Shown here piece by piece: positions 28,846-37,946 of a stretch of DNA of 64,000 nt. The stretch's first letter is position 1; each line of letters begins with the position of its first letter. The stretch comes from Pandoraea terrae (GTDB lineage Bacteria; Pseudomonadota; Gammaproteobacteria; Burkholderiales; Burkholderiaceae), in assembly GCF_902459695.1 (NCBI RefSeq), contig NZ_CABPRZ010000007.1, forward strand, positions 203,638 to 267,637, written 5' to 3'. Under the pieces are notes generated by a model that was not told the origin of the DNA, ran no database searches, and saw only the letters and a program-made list of their open reading frames with translations. The translations under genes and the position numbers were made by a program.

Positions 28846-29128
28846 CAGCCTGTGCAGCACCAGCGTGATTGCCCAATATCATGCAGCGCTACAGGGAAGC
28901 GCACTCGCGATTCTTCCGTGTTTCATGGCTGCCCCCAATCCCGCACTCGTGCCGATCCCGGCCGACGAGATTGTTCTGACGCGGCATTTCTGGCTCAGCA
29001 GCCGTGAAGATCTCCGCAAGCTGCGCCGTATGACTGCGTTGTGGGACTATCTGCGCGCCGCCACGGCCGACGCGAACCGGGCGCTGCTGATGGGGGAGTC
29101 ATCCGAAATGCGGTATGTGAATCCTTGA
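28846..29128 (+). pseudogene. C-terminal fragment of a LysR-type regulator
   Basis: The plus frame reads [20 protein letters not shown], then PCFMAAPNPALVPIPADEIV and LTRHFWLSSREDLRKLRRMT before a stop at 29128. These are the last 90 residues of a LysR effector domain. The DNA-binding part is absent. The frame stays open upstream only because it runs antisense to the etfA fragment. The junction near 28800-28845 joins two unrelated gene ends and marks an old rearrangement. Confidence 0.82.
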
Positions 29129-29512
29129 TGGCACCCAAGGAGGGAGCTCTGGATTGCCTCCTCCCAATGCTTACTCCCTCGATGGCTACCCGTCATCGTA
29201 TACACCAATACTCAGCCAATATTTTCTACAAATCGACAATCGATCGAACATAGTTTCGGATCTTTCGAATGTTTTTATTTTTGTCGATCAATATCATCCT
29301 TCCACAGAGTTGCATGGTTTCTCGATGCTGTGCGTTTGGCGACCCACTCTTCGTGTGGATGAAGGGCGTTCCGCATCGGACGCAACTCTAGAGAAATAGA
29401 ATCATGATTTGCATTTTCGATAACAATCAGGATCAACTTGAAATAAACAACTGCGCGGAAATTCAATTCGCCGATCGAAATGAATAAGCTCAGATTATTT
29501 AAAGGATTAAAA
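29129..29512 (+). other. AT-rich leader upstream of the porin gene
   Basis: About 380 bp clearly richer in A and T than the surroundings, with no recognisable gene. It should hold the porin promoter; I see several AT-rich hexamers but no pair close enough to consensus to name. AAAGGA just before ATG 29513 is the ribosome site. Confidence 0.5.
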
Positions 29513-30646
29513 ATGAACAAATTCCGATCGATTTCCGCACTTTCGGCGGTTGCGATTGTAGCACTTGCCCCGCAAGCCAGCCGTGCACAAAGTAATGTAA
29601 CGATATACGGCACAATCGATAACTCGTTGCAGTATGTCCACAATACGGGCGGTCAGAGCAATCAGATTTCCCTTCAATCCGGGCAACTCACCGGTAGCAA
29701 TTGGGGATTGAAGGGCTCAGAAGATCTCGGTGGAGGTTTGTCGACAATCTTCAAACTCGAGAGTGGATTCGATGTCAACTCGGGCGCCATGACTTCCTCG
29801 GGATTTGGTCGCTCGGCATATGTCGGGCTGAAATCCAATAATCTCGGCACTGTGACTGTCGGTCGTCAGTACGATCCCTTGCTTTACGAGACGTTTGCCG
29901 TCCAGCCGAACGCCTATTTGTACTACTTCACCACTCCTGGCAACGTAGACAATTCCGATGGCCTGATGCGTATGAGCAGTTCAGTTCAGTATGCCTCGCC
30001 CAATTTCAATGGATTGGAATTTCGCGCCGCGTATGCAGCAGGTGGCATTGCAGGAAGCACAGGATCGGGACAATCCTATGGTGTAGGTGTTTCATACTCG
30101 GCAAACCAATGGAATTTTGGTGGCGGCTACCTTCACATCGACAATGGGAATGCTTCGATTGCTACCCGGGGCACGAAGGATTTTAAAGATCTGATTATTT
30201 CTCCGGTCAATTCCGCGTACGCAACTGCAAGCAAAGTAAATATCCTTCGAGCTGGTACAAATTACACGTTTTCCAACTTTACGGTCGGTGGATACTACAG
30301 CTATAGCGAGTATCTGGCTGACGGCGCTTCAACTTTCAAATCAGCCGAGCGCTACAACAATGGAAACGTGTACGTAGTTTGGCATGCGAGTCCCGCCTAC
30401 ACGTTCCAGATCGGCTACAATCTGTTGAAATCCAACGGCGACTCCGCCGCGACCTATCACCAGGTGTCTATTGCAGGCGATTATGCGTTGAGCAAACGTA
30501 CCGAGCTCTACGCGTCGGTTGCCTACGCACACGCGTCCGGGAAAAACGGTGTTGGGAATGCGCAAGCTGTGGTTGCAGATTCCTACGCGGCTGCCGGAAT
30601 GAGCTCGCAGGAGTTCGCCATGATGGGCATTCGACACAAATTCTGA
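29513..30646 (+). CDS. Gram-negative porin (trimeric, OmpC/Omp32-like)
   Basis: A 377-residue outer-membrane porin of the Burkholderiales type. The signal peptide is ISALSAVAIVALAPQASRAQ (cleavage near residue 24). The mature protein begins SNVTIYGTIDNSLQYVHNTG and has the family pattern SNWGLKGSEDLGGGLSTIFK and AYVGLKSNNLGTVTVGRQYD. It ends in MMGIRHKF, with the terminal Phe required for BAM recognition. The short upstream Met at 29480 is out-competed by ATG 29513, which has the AAAGGA site. It probably provides general or catabolite-specific permeability. The coding region is more AT-rich than the neighbours. Confidence 0.93.
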   Translation: MNKFRSISALSAVAIVALAPQASRAQSNVTIYGTIDNSLQYVHNTGGQSNQISLQSGQLTGSNWGLKGSEDLGGGLSTIFKLESGFDVNSGAMTSSGFGRSAYVGLKSNNLGTVTVGRQYDPLLYETFAVQPNAYLYYFTTPGNVDNSDGLMRMSSSVQYASPNFNGLEFRAAYAAGGIAGSTGSGQSYGVGVSYSANQWNFGGGYLHIDNGNASIATRGTKDFKDLIISPVNSAYATASKVNILRAGTNYTFSNFTVGGYYSYSEYLADGASTFKSAERYNNGNVYVVWHASPAYTFQIGYNLLKSNGDSAATYHQVSIAGDYALSKRTELYASVAYAHASGKNGVGNAQAVVADSYAAAGMSSQEFAMMGIRHKF

Positions 30647-30677
30647 TTCGGTGCCAGGGCCAGTTTTTTGTTGCGCC

Positions 30678-30710
30678 CAAGGGGTCAAGTTGCAACGGAC
30701 TTGCCCCTTG
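30678..30710 (+). terminator. Hairpin after the porin gene
   Basis: CAAGGGGTCAAGT and ACTTGCCCCTTG form a stem of about 12 bp with one mismatch and an 8-base loop, 31 bp after the porin stop. The T-run lies before it rather than after, so it may be only partly effective. Confidence 0.5.
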
Positions 30711-30860
30711 CACATCGCCGCCGCGATCACCTGAGGTCGGATTCAGGTCGGTGCGTGGCGGTAGTCCGGAAAGTCCGCAGCATACCGCGCACGCCCCCCC
30801 GCCCTGACGAACGTCTATCGCCCGCCGAGCCCGATTAATGGCCGCCCCAGGGAAATTCAC

Positions 30861-32037
30861 TAACAGGCTACTGAAATACCCTTCACGGGCGACGCAGCAG
30901 TTCCTTCATTGAGTTGGATTTGCAGGTTACCGGTCGAAGTCCGGCACGATCTCCTTCAATCGCTGGCCAGTCGGCGCCCCCCTTCTGGCCTATTTTCACC
31001 CACGCGGGGCCGCGTTTGCCGCCAACGTGTGGTACGCCCATCGATGGCGGAGCCACCCTGGCGCGCATGGTTCTGCGCCACGTGCGGCGTGACTGCATTC
31101 TCGCGGCATGCCTGCACGAAGCCCGCCGTGTCGTAGTTCTTGTCAGCACCGACTGTGATGGGCGTCGAGGATGCTTGCGCCGCGTCCGCCAGCATGTCGG
31201 CGGCGGCATCACGTTCGGCTGTCCCGCTGGCCAGCGTCACCTGAGCATTGACGAGCAGTCCGTGACGATTGTCGCTCAGCACATGACCCATGTAGCAGAG
31301 CACCGCCCCCCACGCCTTTGCTCTTCCGAAACAAACGCGACTGGTCATCGGTCGTCGACTCGTGCGTCGCATTGCTGCGCTTCTGTCCGTGCCAATTCGC
31401 ATTGGGCTGCGCACGCGCATCGGACGGCGTATCGTCATCGTCACGTCGCTTCTTTGGCACGAAGCTCTTGTGACCGGCCCACGCTTGAATCAGCGTGCCG
31501 TCGACACTGAAATGCTCACCCGGCAGGTAGCCCCGTTGGTGCGCCGTCTCGACCGTCTCGTTGAACAGCGCCACCACGACGTCGTGGACCATCAAGCGGT
31601 CGCGATTTTTGCTGAAGGTCGAGGCATCCCACACAGCGTCGTCCATCGCCAAGCCGACAAACCAGCGGAACAGCATGTTGTAGGCAATCTGCTCCATCAG
31701 CATCCGTTCGCTGCGAATCGAGTACAGCACTTGCAGCAGCAGCGCCCGAATCAGCTTCTCTGGCGCGATGCTTGGTCGACCACCCTTGACGTCGCGTTCG
31801 CACATCCGCGCAAACACGCTGTCCATGCTGACCAACGTCTCATTCAACCATTGCCGAATCGGTCGCAGCGGGTGGTTCGCCGGAACGAAATCGTCCAACT
31901 TGCTCATCGTGAACATCGATTCGGTATAGCTGTCGGGGCCGCCCATCGTTTCCATCACCGTTTCTGGGGTACCTTCATGCAACGTTTACCCCTGCGCAGC
32001 GGATGACCTCGCGTCGAGGTATTTCAGCAGCCCGTTA
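30861..32037 (-). mobile_element. IS5-type insertion sequence, inactive
   Basis: Imperfect terminal inverted repeats bound the element: TAACAGGCTACTGAAATACC at 30861-30880 and, on the other strand, TAACGGGCTGCTGAAATACC at 32037-32018, differing at two of 20 positions. Inside is one transposase gene with frame damage. The right end lies inside the 3' end of a decayed acyl-CoA ligase gene. I find no clear target duplication (flanks are TTCAC and GAGCC outside the repeats). The total length of about 1.18 kb fits the IS5 family. Confidence 0.75.
30956..31955 (-). pseudogene. Frameshifted IS5-type (ISL2/IS1182-like) transposase
   Basis: From ATG 31955 the frame reads DFVPANHPLRPIRQWLNETL, PEKLIRALLLQVLYSIRSER and LFRWFVGLAMDDAVWDASTF, with EHFSVDGTLIQAWAGHKSF holding the first DDE Asp. 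Near a run of six C (31306-31311) the frame must shift to continue into VLCYMGHVLSDNRHGLLVNA and ITVGADKNYDTAGFVQACRE, which has the second Asp. After IDGRTTR the usual C-terminal region with the catalytic Glu cannot be followed in any frame. The shift is +1 relative to the upstream frame, which does not fit a standard -1 programmed event. The enzyme is almost certainly inactive. Confidence 0.82.
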
Positions 32038-33143
32038 GAGCCAAGCCGCCGTGTCTCCCATTCCCGCAGAACATGTCGCTGCACCTTGCTTCCGTTCTGT
32101 CCGTGAGACATCGGGAGTTCATCAACGATATAGATCCGGAGAGGCCGCTTAAAAGGGGCGAGCGAGTCCTTGCAGCGCCGCAGCAGTGCGTTCGGGTCGG
32201 GGACCAGATTTGTCCGAGGCACGACAAACGCCACAGGCCAAGTCGCGGTATCGACAGGCACGGCTATCACCTGACACTGGTTCATGGCCGGATCCTGATG
32301 CAGAACCTCCTCGATTTCGGCGGGACTGACCAGATAGCCCCCACCCGCATCGCGTCGTCGACACGCGATTCGAATACGACCGCCCCATCGGCGCGAATCC
32401 AGCCGAGGTCCCCCGTTCGAAAGTACCCGTCCGCGGTTATCGCTGCCGTCGTGGCCGCCTCATCGTCCAAATAACCTCGCATACGGTTAGGTGTCTTCAC
32501 CTCCAGTTCGCCGACCGCGCCCTGTTGCACAGTCTTGCCCGTAGCGGGATCGACGATCCTAAAGACCGCGCCGATGCACACGGGCAGGTCACCCGGCTGT
32601 TCGCGATAAGCCAGCCTCGCGCCTTCAGGTTGCACGGCGAAGCCGGCCATCAGTTCCGTCATACCGTACCTTCTTCTTCCCGTCGAGCCAGTCAAGCCCG
32701 GCGCTTTGAACTCCGTTTTCGCCGGCTGAAAGTTCTCCATCACCAGTGTTCACAATTAGTCGCAGGGCTTTCATCTGCCTAAGGTCGATCTCATTTTCGG
32801 CACCATCGATGCAGAAAAGCACTGCTGCTCGCGTACGCACGAGGAGTTCACCGACTTCACGGCCGGTCAGTCGCAGGTTGATACTGACATATGCTGCACC
32901 GAGCCGGTAGCAGCCGAACGCGGCAACGAACCAGTCACCGCTGTTTGGCAGCCAGATTGCGACACGGTCGCCGGAGCGGATGCCCCGGGCGGCCAGTGCG
33001 GCCGCGATCCGCTCGGAGGCGTTTGCTAGGTGCCCGTATGACCACGCTCTGCCCTGGTACTCCAAGGCGATCGTTTCAGGCGATGGAACCCGGAGAATAT
33101 CTGCCAAGACGGCAGGCCTAGTGACAGAAGTGTTGATCATCAC
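32038..33143 (-). pseudogene. Decayed acyl-CoA synthetase, interrupted at its 3' end by the IS
   Basis: The N-terminus (32625-33143) reads RAWSYGHLANASERIAAALA and SGDRVAIWLPNSGDWFVAAF. The central part with the P-loop is deleted. A second piece reads VGELEVKTPNRMRGYLDDEA and DGYFRTGDLGWIRADGAVVF. A one-base frameshift near 32360 then leads to YLVSPAEIEEVLHQDPAMNQ and AFVVPRTNLVPDPNALLR. The C-terminus runs to ETRRLGSN and then into the IS end. The deletion, frameshift and insertion make it non-functional. It is a paralog of the intact ligase at 50474-52072, with the same motif order and similar phrasing. Confidence 0.85.
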
Positions 33144-33741
33144 GAGTTCTCAAACAGTCACTACCGGAGGACCCGCGAGCCTGCCGCGGCGGGCAGCCGC
33201 AATGTCGGTGCGGCAAGCAGGAAGCGGGACTGGCCCCTCCCGAACATAATCCGCCAGAGGGTGTCAGATGCCAAAGTCAAAATGAGACAGCCGGGCTTGG
33301 AAAGACGGCGCATGCAATGGGGAACGGTGCACCGGTCGTCACTGACACGCGCACAGTCTAATTTCGGTGTACAAATGGCCTGACCAGCACCAGCAACGGC
33401 TGGCATCAGGTACCGCAACCAGGAATCGATGCAGTATGAGAAGAAGTTCCGGTGAAACGTGCGGTAGACGATACGTGGTATGTCTCCCGATCCTCATCGC
33501 GACGCGGCGCGCCGCATTCCGTAAAAAAACAGCGAAAGTGGTGTCCATCAGCCATACCGGCCCACAGTGTTTGCTGTCAATTGGTCACTTCATCAACACG
33601 CTAGCCCGAACAACGCAAAAGAACCGGTCCGACGATTTGTGACCTTCAGAGGAGCGGGTCGGGGAGTCATACCCGCTTGCCCGTGGCCGCGCCGCTGACG
33701 GTCGCTGAGCTGTGCCTGGCTTCCGATCTGCTCCGCCGCCG
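33144..33741. other. 600-bp gap without a recognisable gene
   Basis: Short open frames exist on both strands, but none resembles a known protein or has a ribosome site. The stretch separates the decayed ligase from the end of the polyamine-type ABC operon. No strong terminator hairpin was found. Confidence 0.4.
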
Positions 33742-34569
33742 TCACACATGCGCTGTCCTGCGCCGGTTGGAGCGCATGACGAGCAGGATCGCCGCAGACG
33801 TTGCAGTAATGATCACGGTGGACACTGCTGCCAGCGTCGGATCGGAGTCAACCCAGACGCTGGTGAACATCTGCACGGGCAAGGTCTTCAGGTCCGGTCC
33901 CGTCAAAAACGACGCGACTACCACCTCGTCGAACGATGCCATGAACGCGAACAGCGCCCCGCTGGCCAGCCCAGGACGGATAATCGGCATGGTCACAAGA
34001 AAGAACGTCTCGATGGGTGTCGCGCCACAACTGGCCGCCGCATATTCAAGCGTTCGGTTGAATCCCTTCAATGCGGCGCCAACCGTCGTCACCACAAACG
34101 GTATCGCCAGCGCTGTGTGCGCCAGAATAAACCCGAGGTAGTTCGCGGTCAGATGCCATTTAAGAAAAACGGCGTACGTCCCGACACCGCTCACAACGGC
34201 TGGAATGATCATTGGCGAGAGCAATAGTGACGACGTCGTGGCTCGCATGAAGTTGCTCATTCTTGCAAGTGCCAGCGCGGCCATCGTGCCGAGGAAAAGC
34301 GATAGCACGGTCACGACAATGCCGATGCCAAACGACTGGATCATGCCGCGATACCAGGCCTCGTTCGTAAACAGGTTGGTGTACCACTGCGTCGACAGGC
34401 CCTTCGGCGGAAAAGAGAACGACTGCACCCCCGTGAAGCTCATCGGAATGATGACGAGCAGTGGCGCGATAAGCGTGAATGCCACAAGGACAGCGAAACC
34501 ATACAAGGTCGTATAGCCTGCACGCCGAGCGGAAAGAGATTTCAAAATAATTTGCACGGTCGCCCCCAT
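33742..34569 (-). CDS. ABC transporter permease, PotC-like
   Basis: A 275-residue inner-membrane permease of the spermidine/putrescine-type (PAAT/PotC) family with about six membrane segments; the first is YGFAVLVAFTLIAPLLVIIP. The ATPase-contact loop is EYAAASCGATPIETFFLVTM near residue 190, followed by LASGALFAFMASFDEVVVAS, which is characteristic of PotC. It starts at ATG 34569, two bases after the stop of the partner permease. Last gene of the four-gene operon 37736 to 33742. Confidence 0.9.
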   Translation of the reverse strand: MGATVQIILKSLSARRAGYTTLYGFAVLVAFTLIAPLLVIIPMSFTGVQSFSFPPKGLSTQWYTNLFTNEAWYRGMIQSFGIGIVVTVLSLFLGTMAALALARMSNFMRATTSSLLLSPMIIPAVVSGVGTYAVFLKWHLTANYLGFILAHTALAIPFVVTTVGAALKGFNRTLEYAAASCGATPIETFFLVTMPIIRPGLASGALFAFMASFDEVVVASFLTGPDLKTLPVQMFTSVWVDSDPTLAAVSTVIITATSAAILLVMRSNRRRTAHV

Positions 34570-34571
34570 AG

Positions 34572-35480
34572 TTACTTCGTTCCAATGCGATCCCGCAATT
34601 TGCGCGTCAGCATCGCACCTATGGCAAGAATGGCTATAGTGGTAACAAGCAGGACAACGGACATGGCACTGGCGCGTCCCCACGCGAGCAGGTCCGTTAC
34701 CTGTCTGAAAATGATCTGCGGAAGCATGGCTTCACGGACCGATCCGAGTATGGCCGGCGTTACATAGAACCCCAGCGTCAGCACGAACACCAGAATCGCG
34801 CCCGCAAATACGCCCGTCAGGGAAAGCGGCAGAAAGACCGTTGCGAACGCAACGACGGGTCTTGCCCCAAGCATCAGCGCGGCCCGCATCAGGTTCTGGT
34901 CGATCTTCTGCATCGTCGTATACATAGGCAATACGGCGAAAGGCAGCAAAACTTGGGTCATGCCGATCGTCACGGCGGTCGAGGTTCCTAGAAGCCCAAC
35001 AGGTGCGATCCCCACCAGTGCCAATAGATAGTTGAGCACGCCCCTGTCCTGCAGGATCACAACCCACGCAAAATTGCGCACCACCGCGCTGGTCCAGAAC
35101 GGCAAGAGTACGACACCGAGTATGGCCAGTTTCCATACCCCCTTGGCACAGATCATCGCGTAGGCCATCGGGTAGGCAACGAGAATACAAAACACTGTCA
35201 CCCGACCGCCAGTCAGGAGGGTGTTCCAGTAAATTCGCATGTTCGTATCATCAGAGAAGAACCATGCGAAATTTGTCCAAATCCTTCCGTCAGCAGGTAC
35301 GTCTGTGACGCTCTTCACTATCATCATCAGGATAGGATAGAGAAAAAATGCTCCCAGAAAAACCACCACGGGGATGGCAAGCATCGGCGACGTAATACGT
35401 ACGCGAGATCTCCGGGATTTCTGCACAAGAGCTTCCGGTTCCGATTGGCGCGTTGACACGGTTGCGGATTCAGTCACCAC
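34572..35480 (-). CDS. ABC transporter permease, PotB-like
   Basis: A 302-residue permease with an N-terminal cytosolic tail (about 30 residues) and six membrane segments. The first is MLAIPVVVFLGAFFLYPILM. The contact loop reads RAALMLGARPVVAFATVFLP near residue 190, and LTLGFYVTPAILGSVREAML is typical of PotB-type permeases. It pairs with the PotC-like protein encoded immediately downstream. Its start overlaps the end of the ATPase gene by 11 bp. Confidence 0.9.
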   Translation of the reverse strand: MVTESATVSTRQSEPEALVQKSRRSRVRITSPMLAIPVVVFLGAFFLYPILMMIVKSVTDVPADGRIWTNFAWFFSDDTNMRIYWNTLLTGGRVTVFCILVAYPMAYAMICAKGVWKLAILGVVLLPFWTSAVVRNFAWVVILQDRGVLNYLLALVGIAPVGLLGTSTAVTIGMTQVLLPFAVLPMYTTMQKIDQNLMRAALMLGARPVVAFATVFLPLSLTGVFAGAILVFVLTLGFYVTPAILGSVREAMLPQIIFRQVTDLLAWGRASAMSVVLLVTTIAILAIGAMLTRKLRDRIGTK

Positions 35481-36609
35481 GACCTCCGTACTCGACAGGC
35501 AGAAGATTGCTTGCGGTGCTTGGCCAGCACACGGCGACTTCGGCGCCCTCCTTCACATCGATCTGGTCGCGGGGTTGCTCCCGCACCTGCATGAGTGACC
35601 CATCTGGCAAAGTCACTTCCACCTTGCGCGATGAGCCAACGTAGATGATCTGCGACACGCGCGCAGTGACCCGATTGGCATCATCGCACGCCTGCGACAT
35701 CGGCAACACGCGCATGCGTTCGGGACGCACGCTAATGGCCGCATCCTTGATGCGATCGATATTTCTCTCACGCGGGGCCCTGAATTGACCGAACGAGGTA
35801 ACCAGGATGTGGTCATCGCCATCGGCATGGGCACTACCTCTCAGGATATTGCTATCTCCGAGGAAGTTCGCGACAAACAGCGATTGCGGGCGCTCGTAAA
35901 GGTCCGTGGCCGTCCCAACCTGGGCGAGCTTTCCGTCTTGGAAAACGGCGATGCGATCCGACATCACGAGTGCTTCTTCCTGATCGTGAGTCACGAAAAT
36001 GAAGGTGATGTTCAATTCCTTATGTAAGCGACGGATTTCCAGTTGCATCTGCTCGCGAAGTTTCTTGTCCAGGGCGCTGAGCGGTTCGTCCATCAGCAGA
36101 AGCGTCGGCTCAAAGACAATCGCACGGGCAAGCGCCACCCGCTGCTGCTGGCCTCCAGACAGCGCAGTCGGATACCGGCCGGCCTTGTCAGACAGTTGGA
36201 TGAGATCGAGCACTCGCGACACGCGGACTCTGATTTCCGCCTTGCCTACTCCGCGCCGACGCAGCGGAAATGCCACGTTGTCGAACACCGTCATATGCGG
36301 GAAGAGCGAGTAGCTCTGGAAAACCATCCCGATGTTTCGACGGTGCGGGGGCAGCTCCTCGATCGGCTGCCCGCCTAGCATGATGCTCCCCGAAGTCACA
36401 TCCGTAAAACCCGCCACCATGCTGAGCGTCGTCGTCTTCCCCGAGCCGCTCGGGCCAAGGAAGGTGACAAACTCACCCGCTGTTATCTCCAGACTGACAT
36501 TGTCCACTGCGGGCGGGTTCTGACCGTACCGCTTCGTGAGGTTCCTGATGGATAAGGCCGCGCCAAGGCCGCGGGTCGAGGTGTTGGATTGCGGAGAGGT
36601 CAACATCAT
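35470..36609 (-). CDS. ABC transporter ATP-binding protein, PotA-like
   Basis: A 379-residue ATPase energising the neighbouring permeases. Walker A is FLGPSGSGKTTTLSMVAGF, the Q-loop VFQSYSLFPHMTVFDNVAFP, the signature ALSGGQQQRVALARAI, Walker B LLLMDEPLSALDKKLRE and the H-loop FIFVTHDQEEALVMSD. The C-terminal 120 residues form a TOBE-like domain (ISVRPERMRVLP and VSQIIYVGSSRKVEVTLPDG). Two adjacent ATGs at 36609 and 36606 can serve as starts. It lies 92 bp after the binding-protein gene. Confidence 0.93.
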   Translation of the reverse strand: MMLTSPQSNTSTRGLGAALSIRNLTKRYGQNPPAVDNVSLEITAGEFVTFLGPSGSGKTTTLSMVAGFTDVTSGSIMLGGQPIEELPPHRRNIGMVFQSYSLFPHMTVFDNVAFPLRRRGVGKAEIRVRVSRVLDLIQLSDKAGRYPTALSGGQQQRVALARAIVFEPTLLLMDEPLSALDKKLREQMQLEIRRLHKELNITFIFVTHDQEEALVMSDRIAVFQDGKLAQVGTATDLYERPQSLFVANFLGDSNILRGSAHADGDDHILVTSFGQFRAPRERNIDRIKDAAISVRPERMRVLPMSQACDDANRVTARVSQIIYVGSSRKVEVTLPDGSLMQVREQPRDQIDVKEGAEVAVCWPSTASNLLPVEYGGRGD

Positions 36610-36701
36610 GGGTCTCTCAAGACAATTATCGTCGGTAGCTGGCCGTGGCCCACGCAATCCGGACCACGGCTGCCCGCGTGAGTTTTAGACTACGAACAGC
36701 G

Positions 36702-37736
36702 TTACTTCGACTGCCATGCCACGAATCGTTGGTTGACGGCATCGAAATTCTTGGCCCACCACTCCTGATTCGTGAATACCGCCTTACTCAGGACGGGCAA
36801 GAAGCGCTCGGTCAGGACATCGACCTTCGGATGCCCCTTTGCATTGGCCGTTGCATACGAGGTAAGTTCGGTGAGCTTTGCCTGTTGCTCAGGCTGTGCG
36901 ATGAACTGAAGGAACGCATCGGCCGCTGCCTTGTTCTTGCTACCCTTCACGACAGCATACTGATCCCAAGAGACGATCTGCTGGTTCGTCACCACGTTGA
37001 TCTTGGTGCCGGTTTTGGCGGCCGCGTAGGCACGGCCAGCATAGGCGAGCGAAAGATCGACTTGGGTGTTGGCGAGCGCATCCGTCAGACCGCCCGTCGA
37101 CTGGGTCCAGATAATCGAACTTTTGATCGTATCGAGCTTCTTGAACGCGCGATCGAGGTCCAGGGGATACAGCTTGTCCGCAGGCACCCCGTCCGCGAGA
37201 AGTGCGGCCTCCAAGATGCCGCTTGTCGGGTTGTTCCAGATCGCACGCTTGCCCGGGTATTTGCTGAGGTCGAAGAAGTCCGTCCATCCTTTAGGAGGAT
37301 TTTTGCCGAACTTGTCTTCGTTGTATGCGAACACTTCCGACACGATTGAGGTCGGCACACCGCAGTCGTTTGTCACGAACCGTTTGTCGATGCCCGCCGC
37401 GACGAACTTCGATGTGTCCACCTTCTCGAATAGCACGCCGCAGTTCTGCTCGATGAACGCCGCGTCTTCCGTGAAGACGTCCCAGACAGCATTGCCCGCA
37501 TCGACCTGCGCCTTGAGTTTGGCGCGGGTGTTCGGGGTGTCGACATCAACCTTTGCGCCTGTCGCCTTCTCAAACGGTGTGATCCACGCCTGGCGCACGT
37601 ACGTCAGCAGCGCTCCGCCAAAGGTAGCGACTGTGATCTTTTGCCCCTCCAGTGTGGGCGCCGCGACTGCGGCGGTGCCGTTGAACGCAAGCATCGCTGC
37701 GATCCCAATCAACTTGACTGCTTTCTCGACTGACAT
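36702..37736 (-). CDS. ABC transporter substrate-binding protein, PotD-like
   Basis: A 344-residue periplasmic protein with a signal peptide (IGIAAMLAFNGTAAVAA, residues 10-26). The mature chain has ITVATFGGALLTYVRQAWIT at the start and NNPTSGILEAALLADGV with AYAGRAYAAAKTGTKINVV in the body, typical of the family-6 solute-binding proteins for polyamines and other small cations or zwitterions. Acidic polyamine-binding residues cannot be confirmed by eye, so the ligand is open. The ATG at 37736 has a GAGGA site at good spacing; an upstream TTG at 37751 is less likely. First gene of its operon. Confidence 0.9.
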   Translation of the reverse strand: MSVEKAVKLIGIAAMLAFNGTAAVAAPTLEGQKITVATFGGALLTYVRQAWITPFEKATGAKVDVDTPNTRAKLKAQVDAGNAVWDVFTEDAAFIEQNCGVLFEKVDTSKFVAAGIDKRFVTNDCGVPTSIVSEVFAYNEDKFGKNPPKGWTDFFDLSKYPGKRAIWNNPTSGILEAALLADGVPADKLYPLDLDRAFKKLDTIKSSIIWTQSTGGLTDALANTQVDLSLAYAGRAYAAAKTGTKINVVTNQQIVSWDQYAVVKGSKNKAAADAFLQFIAQPEQQAKLTELTSYATANAKGHPKVDVLTERFLPVLSKAVFTNQEWWAKNFDAVNQRFVAWQSK

Positions 37737-37946
37737 GTGATTTTTCCTCAAGCCTGGATTTACGAGAACGCTTCAGGTTCGATGAACCGCTGAAGTCGCC
37801 ATAGCCCGAACCGTCGCCATAGCGGCCGATTCGCAAATTCAGTATATGGATCGACTTTTTTTTTCACTATCGCTGCTTGGAGAACCAAGGATCGGTCGGA
37901 TCGCAGGTAAGTGGCGCCGAAAAGCGCATGTGCTAGGCGTTAACCC

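Noticed and set aside
31300..31315. Possible programmed frameshift in the transposase
   Set aside because: The required shift is +1 relative to the upstream frame at a six-C run, not the usual -1 slippery heptamer, and the C-terminus is also broken.
30856..32042. Target-site duplication of the IS5-type element
   Set aside because: Flanking bases (TTCAC left, GAGCC right) do not repeat; TAA and TTA next to the inner repeats are not direct repeats.
33367..33642. 91-codon plus-strand frame
   Set aside because: No homology or translation signal; likely chance in a decayed region.
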